IMG/VR virus record: IMGVR_UViG_3300037119_003937
Span: 1-31,916 of that record
DNA length: 31,916 nt
Source: a virus
Direction: 5' to 3' (one strand)
In this document: positions 23,074 to 28,504 of the stretch, one piece after another
How the letters are laid out: every line of letters starts with the position of its first letter
How positions within the stretch are numbered: position 1 is the stretch's first letter
The notes under the pieces: model-generated
What the model saw: the letters and a program-made list of their open reading frames with translations, nothing else
Told to the model about the DNA's origin: nothing
Databases searched by the model: none
Made by a program: the position numbers and the translations under genes

Positions 23074-23983
23074 CCTTCATCCTTTCATCGTAACGTTCGC
23101 AAGCGAGACGCCAGTCTGTAGCCTTGCATAGTCTTGAATTTCTTTGAAGTAACGGCACAGCCACCTCTTCAAAGAATGGCTCTTGAAATCCTCTTCTCTT
23201 ATTGTGGAAAACTAAATCCTCACATTCGCGAAGCCATGAGCCTAGATCACCTTGAAGTATGGGGTAAGCTCCAACTCCAAGCTCTTCATAAGTTTGATGC
23301 TCTGGTGGTCTTTCAAGGAAAAGCCAGTGTCTCTTGTAGATATGAAGATTATTCGTTACTTGATACATCGGTCCTACACTCATTCGTAAAGATGAGGCCA
23401 TTAGTTCATGGAGAAAAGAGAAATGTACGATGTTAGAACCAACAGCGCCCCACACCAGATCATTAGATCTGTTGAGCACTGTCATCGTTAGAGAATTATC
23501 TTGGTACGCACGAAAATAAATGTGAGTATTGCAGGGAAGATCCTTCTTTTCCACTCCGAGATCTAGATTTGGATCCCACATGGATATGACTGCTCGCCGT
23601 GTAGTGGGATCTCTGCGAAGCATAGCCCGAACATCCAGTAGTTGATCTGAATTAAAGTGCTCTCGCCAGCGGAAGCCATAAGCTCCGTGAATCTCCCCCG
23701 TTTCTTCCGCATAATCCATCATTCGCGGGTTAAAATCTTCCAACCAAGCGGCGATATCACAACCTGCCATCATCCACAGACATTCGGCGAAGTGGAAATA
23801 GGGATTTTCCTTACGTTCCGGCACGAACAGCACCCGATTTCTTGGCCGTAATGTCGTCAGAGTAACGGGGTGTGGAATGGTCTTTACGAGACCATTACGT
23901 GAATTCTCTTCTATACCCGTAGCCCTCATTTTCCACAAACATTCTGTAAAGAGAGAACTAGCCTCCAGAGCCCGAATTTCCAT
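23063..23983 (-). CDS. thymidylate-synthase-fold protein, likely dUMP hydroxymethyltransferase
   Basis: A 306-residue protein with GGAGATAG before its ATG. Conserved thymidylate synthase residues: R129-R130 (TTRRAVIS), catalytic Cys151 in LPCNTHIYF, R172-S173-N174-D175, N184 (GSNIVHF) and H214/Y216 (NLHIY). N184 corresponds to the Asn that selects uracil rather than cytosine. Cys-Asn-Thr after Pro and Arg-Ser-Asn-Asp resemble T4 dCMP hydroxymethylase (as I recall CTNT and RSND) more than canonical ThyA (Cys-His and Arg-Ser-Cys/Ala-Asp). With N184 this suggests dUMP to 5-hydroxymethyl-dUMP. Plain thymidylate synthase is the alternative. It is downstream of the glycosyltransferase and helical-domain genes, which supports the hydroxymethyl role. 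Confidence 0.85.
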   Translation of the reverse strand: MEIRALEASSLFTECLWKMRATGIEENSRNGLVKTIPHPVTLTTLRPRNRVLFVPERKENPYFHFAECLWMMAGCDIAAWLEDFNPRMMDYAEETGEIHGAYGFRWREHFNSDQLLDVRAMLRRDPTTRRAVISMWDPNLDLGVEKKDLPCNTHIYFRAYQDNSLTMTVLNRSNDLVWGAVGSNIVHFSFLHELMASSLRMSVGPMYQVTNNLHIYKRHWLFLERPPEHQTYEELGVGAYPILQGDLGSWLRECEDLVFHNKRRGFQEPFFEEVAVPLLQRNSRLCKATDWRLACERYDERMKDEL

Positions 23984-24170
23984 CTTCTATCTCCGTAACT
24001 TCCAAATTGAAATGTTTAGCGAATTTCTCCGCTGCCTCTTCGCTAGCGAATACGAGAACCTGCCAATCGTTATCAACGGTTACAAGAGCGGTCAAGCGCC
24101 CGTCAGGATATTTGAATCTTTTTACAAGTCTTCCATCAGTACCGCTGCTTTGGTGTTCCTTCTCCGACAT
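23958..24170 (-). CDS. 70-residue protein nested between base-modification genes
   Basis: I start it at the ATG at 24170, preceded by GGAAGG; a longer start at 24290 lies in the previous gene. The 70 residues contain a likely beta-beta-alpha core: DGRLVKRFKYPDGRLTALVTV, then DNDWQVLVF and the helix SEEAAEKFAKHF. Its 5' end overlaps the helical-domain gene by 35 bases and its 3' end overlaps the TS-like gene by 26. This coupling suggests the product works with the modification enzymes. No family is recognised; a small accessory or DNA-binding factor is a guess. Confidence 0.65.
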   Translation of the reverse strand: MSEKEHQSSGTDGRLVKRFKYPDGRLTALVTVDNDWQVLVFASEEAAEKFAKHFNLEVTEIEDGNSGSGG

Positions 24171-24978
24171 ATGCCTTCCAGTATTTTGAAAATTCACAGA
24201 GGCAGTTTTGAAAATCCTGCATACAGATCTGGAGCCCTCCTTCATCTTTGAAGTGTTCCTCTTCAACTTTGTGGTACAGGGTGGTAGCATGCAGTAGGAA
24301 ATGCCTTTCCGACAAGTCCTGACGTGCTAGGACATTACGGAGACCACGCAGGCTACCGGGGCCGGGGGCTGCCCAACTCCACCAGTCTGGGGCTTTTTGA
24401 AGTGGGTGATAGGGCGTATTTTTGATATCTGCAATGACTTGAGCAGAAAGAAAGGAACCCAGTCCTTTGAACTGTGTGAGATAGTTGAAGTACACCTCAA
24501 GAGTTTCTTCTCCAGGAAGGTACTGCCTGGAGTGTTGGTACACAGAGTCAGCCACGCCAACGATATAATCTACTTTGTCCATTCGCACACCACAGGTCGT
24601 AATGAGATACGCCGCGTTGAGGATTTTTGCCCCCGAGTCTCTTCGAGCTTTGATGTGCGCTATTAGCGCATCTTTATTCCATTGTTCTGGGAACCCAATT
24701 TCTTGAAGAGTATCCGGATTATTCAGCATTCTAGCAAGAACCATAGCCGGAAGTAGATTCTCATGATACACATAGGGATTTCTCCAGTGATTCGCAATCC
24801 ACTTAGTAACCCGGTCATCTTCACGTCGCACGTTCGTAAAGCGATAGTTATTCAGGATAGGGTCTTCTGTCCATGGGCGTGCTAGCCCCGCTTCTTTCTC
24901 GGCGAGGATGTTTCTGCGCTCTTTAATCCAGAACGCCAAAAGTGCGCTGCGATCAGGCTCTAGATTTTCCGTATTCAT
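24136..24978 (-). CDS. 5-hmdU DNA kinase helical-domain protein (no P-loop)
   Basis: A 280-residue protein matching the helical domain of 5-hydroxymethyl-dU DNA kinases (earlier called alpha-glutamyl/putrescinyl-thymine pyrophosphorylase, type 2). Signatures are FWIKERRNILAEKEAG (16-31), PWTEDPI (35-41), YRFTNVRREDDRVTKWI (45-61), a helix-hairpin-helix FKGLGSFLSAQVIADI (170-185), GPGSLRGL (206-213) and the late LCEFSKYWKA (260-269). No Walker A sequence is present anywhere, so the kinase half seen in phages such as M6 and ViI is missing. The HhH with Asp184 recalls DNA glycosylases; binding or flipping a modified base is the likely role. It overlaps the glycosyltransferase by 26 bases. Confidence 0.85.
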   Translation of the reverse strand: MNTENLEPDRSALLAFWIKERRNILAEKEAGLARPWTEDPILNNYRFTNVRREDDRVTKWIANHWRNPYVYHENLLPAMVLARMLNNPDTLQEIGFPEQWNKDALIAHIKARRDSGAKILNAAYLITTCGVRMDKVDYIVGVADSVYQHSRQYLPGEETLEVYFNYLTQFKGLGSFLSAQVIADIKNTPYHPLQKAPDWWSWAAPGPGSLRGLRNVLARQDLSERHFLLHATTLYHKVEEEHFKDEGGLQICMQDFQNCLCEFSKYWKAYVGEGTPKQRY

Positions 24979-25726
24979 ACGCCGCCTTCCATTGTATAAT
25001 TACATCTTCTCGTTCTCGTCCTTGCCACGCCGTCGCAGTTTTCTTCTTTACCACGTTTACGAAGTCAGGAAAGATTTCTTGTAGTCTTCGTGCCGCTGCG
25101 CTTTGCTTTTCCATCGTACGATAAGTAGAACATCCACCAGCGGAATTACTTCCTCCTTGATTTTGCACCATCCAGTTGATACTCATATGGGGATATCCCC
25201 TAGTGAGTAAGCTTAACTGAACGTAGAAATCTTCCATCAACTCCATATGTCGGAAGTCGATTTTGAGGTCTAGAAGAACATCAGTTCGATACGCCAAAGC
25301 TCGTAAAGCACGAGTGTTCATGACGTAACGGTCTGTTCGACGATTTCCTCCTTCTCTGGGAGAAATTGCTACATGGATATAATCGTCGAGAAGATTACTA
25401 ACTTCACTGAAGACTAACCCAAGTTCGTCATCTGTTGGAGTACGAAACTTGCTGGTTTCGTCCGTACGTCTGATAGCGAATGTAAGGTCATCGTCTAACA
25501 TTAAGACCTTCGCATCGCCTTTGCCATAGGCGAAATCACAAATAGCTTGCCGGGTGGCTCCGATACCTGAGACTTCCATGGCTAATACTGGAAGCTTGTA
25601 TACTTGATACGACTTTACTTCTTCTTTTGGAACTACTAGAATTACTTGCTCCCGAATTTCTGGGGGAAGTCCCATTAAGGTGACTTGCTTCGTGGCCCTA
25701 GCTCTACTAGGGATAGCGATGAGCAT
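24953..25726 (-). CDS. TET-associated-type glycosyltransferase (GT-A-like)
   Basis: A 257-residue protein with GAGGAA before its ATG. It opens IAIPSRARATKQ, a nucleotide-sugar-binding start, and has the metal motif LMLDDDLTF (Asp78-80). An acidic motif MELMEDFYVQLSLL (near residues 158-171), a Gly-rich segment NQGGSNSAGGCSTY and the C-terminal REREDVIIQWK fit the phage glycosyltransferase family that Iyer, Aravind and colleagues called TET/JBP-associated (TAGT), predicted to glycosylate hydroxymethyl pyrimidines in DNA. The sugar is not predictable. It leads a run of overlapping genes with the 5-hmdU-kinase helical domain and the TS-like enzyme, so hmdU in DNA is the likely acceptor. Confidence 0.85.
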   Translation of the reverse strand: MLIAIPSRARATKQVTLMGLPPEIREQVILVVPKEEVKSYQVYKLPVLAMEVSGIGATRQAICDFAYGKGDAKVLMLDDDLTFAIRRTDETSKFRTPTDDELGLVFSEVSNLLDDYIHVAISPREGGNRRTDRYVMNTRALRALAYRTDVLLDLKIDFRHMELMEDFYVQLSLLTRGYPHMSINWMVQNQGGSNSAGGCSTYRTMEKQSAAARRLQEIFPDFVNVVKKKTATAWQGREREDVIIQWKAAYEYGKSRA

Positions 25727-25743
25727 GACCGTTCCTCGAAATG

Positions 25744-25772
25744 AAAGCGCCCCTCCTAGGAGGGGCGCTTTT
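25744..25772 (-). terminator. strong intrinsic terminator, near-bidirectional
   Basis: A perfect 28-base palindrome (25744-25771): arm AAAGCGCCCCTCCT and its exact complement, so the stem is about 12 base pairs with a CTAG loop. T runs on both sides (TTTT on the + side, TTTCATTT on the - side) allow function either way. It lies after the gene ending at 25790 and right before the ribosome binding site of the glycosyltransferase, so it can end or attenuate transcription into the modification genes. Confidence 0.9.
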
Positions 25773-25789
25773 GATGCACTTGACTTCCG

Positions 25790-26170
25790 TTATTTCGTGG
25801 CTACGGGCTGACCCTTGACTGGCGCAGCCGGAGTCGGCTGAGTCGCGGGCTTTTCGGCCTTGGCTTTCTTCTCGACCATCTTCGGGGTGTACCCGGAAAT
25901 GGTGATGAAGCCACGCGCCGAATCCCAGGAGAGGTCTCCGTAGGTTCCGCCCTTGGCGATGAAATCGCCGACGGTCTTCGCGGTCTTGTAGTGCTCGAAG
26001 CGCTCGTACGACTTGGAGCCGACGCGCTTGGGGTTCTTTTCGGACTTGAGCGACACAGCCGCGTTCTTGTCGAAATTCTTGCTCGTGCGGTCTCGCGGAG
26101 CCGCTGCCGGGGCGGGAGATCCCGGTTTCTGTACCGGGACTGCTCCCGGCGTGGGTTTCACTTCGGCCAT
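25790..26170 (-). CDS. small Pro/Ala-rich phage protein in its own transcription unit
   Basis: A 126-residue protein. The start is the ATG at 26170, five to six bases after AGGAGG; an upstream in-frame codon at 26233 would place the start inside the promoter. Residues 1-35 and 100-126 are Pro/Ala-rich and flexible. The core (about 45-92) contains NPKRVGSKSYERFEHYKTA, DFIAKGGTYGDLSWDSARGF, a motif I know from many hypothetical phage proteins and probably DNA-related. It is GC-rich with strong codon bias, has its own promoter and terminator, and is likely expressed strongly. Function is unknown. Confidence 0.7.
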   Translation of the reverse strand: MAEVKPTPGAVPVQKPGSPAPAAAPRDRTSKNFDKNAAVSLKSEKNPKRVGSKSYERFEHYKTAKTVGDFIAKGGTYGDLSWDSARGFITISGYTPKMVEKKAKAEKPATQPTPAAPVKGQPVATK

Positions 26171-26204
26171 CTTGCCTCCTGTGGTTGGAAAATGCAACAT
26201 AGCG

Positions 26205-26233
26205 AGTATAACTCGGGTCGTATAGGATTGCAA
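26205..26233 (-). promoter_or_regulatory. sigma-70-type promoter
   Basis: On the - strand, TTGCAA (-35; plus-strand 26228-26233) and TATACT (-10; plus-strand 26205-26210) are separated by exactly 17 bases. The -10 matches five of six consensus bases and the -35 four of six. Transcription would start near 26198 and give a short leader to the ribosome binding site at about 26176, driving the 126-residue protein. Confidence 0.8.
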
Positions 26234-26236
26234 GCT

Positions 26237-27646
26237 TTATCGCTTGAACGTCTTTAATCTTCTCATGAAAGCAGCTTGTACGTCATCTTTCGATTTAAGT
26301 GATTCGATTACATCTTCATCTAATGTATCTCTCGCCACTATACGATACACTATGACGTGATTTTCCTTTTGTCCCTGACGATATACTCGCCGAATGGCTT
26401 GGTCGTAATACTCAAAATTCCAAGTCATTCCGTACCAGCATACCCGATTACAAGATTGCTGAAGATTTAATCCATGGCCCATACTAGCTGGATGCCCTAC
26501 GAGTAATGGGAGCTCACCGAGGTTAAATCTTTCAATATATTCCAGAGCTTTCTTTGTTGAAGTGCCCCCATGAATCACTGGCACATTGGGAAATCTTGAG
26601 GCCATGCGCTCGTAATCATGTTGAAATTCGTATAGTACGAGTAACGGCTGGCCCTGAAGTTCCTCTACGAGATCCTCTAGAGCATCCAGCTTAGCATCGT
26701 GCACTTCATGGAATTGCCGACGGCCAGTGCCTTCAGCTTCAATTTCACTGTAAATTGCTCCGTTGGCTACTTGACGGCATTTTCCGCCAGCAACGGCAGA
26801 ATTCGCCGCAACGATATCCTCTTCTTGAATTTGTGTGATGAAGGCTACTTCCAGCTGTCGATAGATCTTTCTAGCATCTGGTGGAAGATCTATATAAATG
26901 TCCTTAAACATCAATTCTGGCATTTTTATCCAATCTTCAGCTTTGAGGCGCAGTACCATTGGATCGATGCGTTTGGCGATGCGATCGGCAGAATCTAACT
27001 TCGGCTGCCAGTCGTATCCACCAAACCCAGAGGGGTAAAAGAATTCATTCCGATAGTGAGTAATGAAGCGCCCGAGAGCCAGACCTTGATCTAATATATA
27101 GATCTGGCCGAAGAGATCCATCAATGATCGGGGAGTGGGGGTGCCTGTGAGAATCCAGCGACGTTTGAAAGTGGGCACCATCTGGCGCATCGCTTTGAAT
27201 CGTTTTGTCGATGAATTCTTGAATTTGGTACTTTCATCGACACACAGAATATCAGCTCCGATACGACGATATCTCCCATTTTCAAGAAGCCATGCTATAG
27301 CATCGGGATTAATGAGGAAAACATCAGCCTCTAGGTCGAGGCAGGCTTCTTTGTAAGGCCCGTGAATGATACAGTACGTCAGACCTTCAAAATCAGTCCA
27401 CTTTTGTATTTCGTCCGGCCACGTTACTGCCATCGGGCGTAGTGGTGATACCACCAACATTCGCCGATTGATGCCCTGCTTCTTCAGAATGCTGAATGCC
27501 GCCAGAGCTATCGCTGTTTTCCCTAGCCCCGGATCCAGAAACATTCCCCCGCACCCCTGTGATATTAGAAGTTTTATCGCGTTCTTCTGATACTCTCGGG
27601 CGGGCCAGTAAACACTCTCTTGCTGATTCGAATGTGTGGCAGACAT
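26237..27646 (-). CDS. SNF2-type superfamily 2 helicase
   Basis: A 469-residue protein from the ATG at 27646; a TTG nine bases upstream is also possible. Motif I is DPGLGKT (38-44), motif Ia-like VVSPLRPM, Walker B DEST (137-140), motif III LTGTP (166-170), motif V PASMGHGLNLQ (386-396) and motif VI QAIRRVYRQGQ (416-426). The -R-x-x-R-x-G-Q ending is typical of SNF2-family enzymes rather than RecQ or PcrA types. Phages of this type use it for replication or recombination remodelling. It overlaps the nuclease gene upstream by 254 bases, which is very unusual. No separate replicative helicase was found in the window. Confidence 0.9.
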   Translation of the reverse strand: MSATHSNQQESVYWPAREYQKNAIKLLISQGCGGMFLDPGLGKTAIALAAFSILKKQGINRRMLVVSPLRPMAVTWPDEIQKWTDFEGLTYCIIHGPYKEACLDLEADVFLINPDAIAWLLENGRYRRIGADILCVDESTKFKNSSTKRFKAMRQMVPTFKRRWILTGTPTPRSLMDLFGQIYILDQGLALGRFITHYRNEFFYPSGFGGYDWQPKLDSADRIAKRIDPMVLRLKAEDWIKMPELMFKDIYIDLPPDARKIYRQLEVAFITQIQEEDIVAANSAVAGGKCRQVANGAIYSEIEAEGTGRRQFHEVHDAKLDALEDLVEELQGQPLLVLYEFQHDYERMASRFPNVPVIHGGTSTKKALEYIERFNLGELPLLVGHPASMGHGLNLQQSCNRVCWYGMTWNFEYYDQAIRRVYRQGQKENHVIVYRIVARDTLDEDVIESLKSKDDVQAAFMRRLKTFKR

Positions 27647-27878
27647 AGATTTCAAAGCCCCTCTTCCTTAGTAACTTGTGAATATATGTTTGAAGTTCTC
27701 TGGCATCTTCATCTATACGCTTGAATTCTATGAATACCGCCCTACCTCCATAATCGAGAAATAGACGGTCAGGCCAGCCTCTACGTCCGTGCAGGTTCAA
27801 TTTCACCTGCACTCCACAACAAGATCCTTCCCACCAATCAACGGTGTCTTGTTCAACTTTCTTCTCTAGTACACGCAT
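27393..27878 (-). CDS. VRR-NUC-type nuclease with overprinted tail
   Basis: A 161-residue protein with GGGAGG before its ATG. The VRR-NUC core is GWPDRLF (34-40, with Asp37), VFIEFKR (48-54, Glu51 and Lys53) and the helix TYIHKLLRKRGFEIYVCHT (64-82). Such PD-(D/E)XK nucleases act on branched or structured DNA (Holliday junction-like). Residues 78-161 are read from DNA that also encodes the first 85 residues of the SNF2 helicase in another frame; the last 60 residues are Ser/Gly/Thr-rich and low in structure. The core is well supported, while the tail may be expendable. Confidence 0.8.
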   Translation of the reverse strand: MRVLEKKVEQDTVDWWEGSCCGVQVKLNLHGRRGWPDRLFLDYGGRAVFIEFKRIDEDARELQTYIHKLLRKRGFEIYVCHTFESARECLLARPRVSEERDKTSNITGVRGNVSGSGARENSDSSGGIQHSEEAGHQSANVGGITTTPDGSNVAGRNTKVD

Positions 27879-28504
27879 GGTCCTCCCTTCCTATTAGAGA
27901 ATGAGCACCAGTTGCAGTGTTGTCCTGGACGCGGGGAGTAAAACGTGTCACGAAGCATAGGGTCCACACGCTTCAGCCAGATCTCTTTCTTTTCATCGAG
28001 CTGCGCTCGATGAAGTACGTCGGCTGTAACGAACCCTTGATCGATGTAGATGGTATCAATATCCGATTCTTCAGCTTCAGGATGGGCGGCTAGAGCCATG
28101 ACGAGATAGAGTTCCCGTTGGAGATAGTGATCTTCCCACGGCTTGCCAGTCTTCCATTCGCCCATGTAGATAGTTGGAAGTTCTGGGCGCATAGCATCAA
28201 TTATTCCCCTCACCCACACCGTAGGATCATCCCATTCAACTCGCTCCCATTTGTCGTTAAACGCGAGCTTTACCTCTGGAATATACCCATATTCACGCAT
28301 CTTGACGGCACGGTCAATGGCGAATTGCGGTATACCCGAGGTCCATTCTCCAGTCTTGAGATAGCCCTCAAGAGTACTGTGCATGTCAGATCCACGCGCC
28401 GCCGCTGGTCCAGGAACACCCTCAGGTAAGCGATCCACATGCCGAAACTTATACGCGAGGGGACACTTCTGATAGAGCCCGAATTTACTAAGCGTCCAAC
28501 TCAT
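27866..28504 (-). CDS. Cas4/RecB-like nuclease with iron-sulfur cysteines
   Basis: A 212-residue PD-(D/E)XK nuclease. Signature residues: C14 in YQKCP, H42 in RGSDMHSTLEGYL (36-49), D103 in GIID, E116-x-K118 in GEWKTGK, and QRELYLVMALA (129-139) as the QxxxY helix. C14, C197, C200 and C210 (HCNWC, then GGPC) match the four cysteines that hold a 4Fe-4S cluster in Cas4 and AddB-type nucleases. The enzyme probably resects DNA ends for phage recombination. The start overlaps the polymerase stop by 17 bases, and its end overlaps the VRR-NUC start by 13. Confidence 0.9.
   Translation of the reverse strand: MSWTLSKFGLYQKCPLAYKFRHVDRLPEGVPGPAAARGSDMHSTLEGYLKTGEWTSGIPQFAIDRAVKMREYGYIPEVKLAFNDKWERVEWDDPTVWVRGIIDAMRPELPTIYMGEWKTGKPWEDHYLQRELYLVMALAAHPEAEESDIDTIYIDQGFVTADVLHRAQLDEKKEIWLKRVDPMLRDTFYSPRPGQHCNWCSFSNRKGGPCVY

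Noticed and set aside
24171-24290. Longer version of the 70-residue protein
   Set aside because: It would overlap the helical-domain gene by 155 bases without a ribosome binding site, whereas the ATG at 24170 follows GGAAGG.
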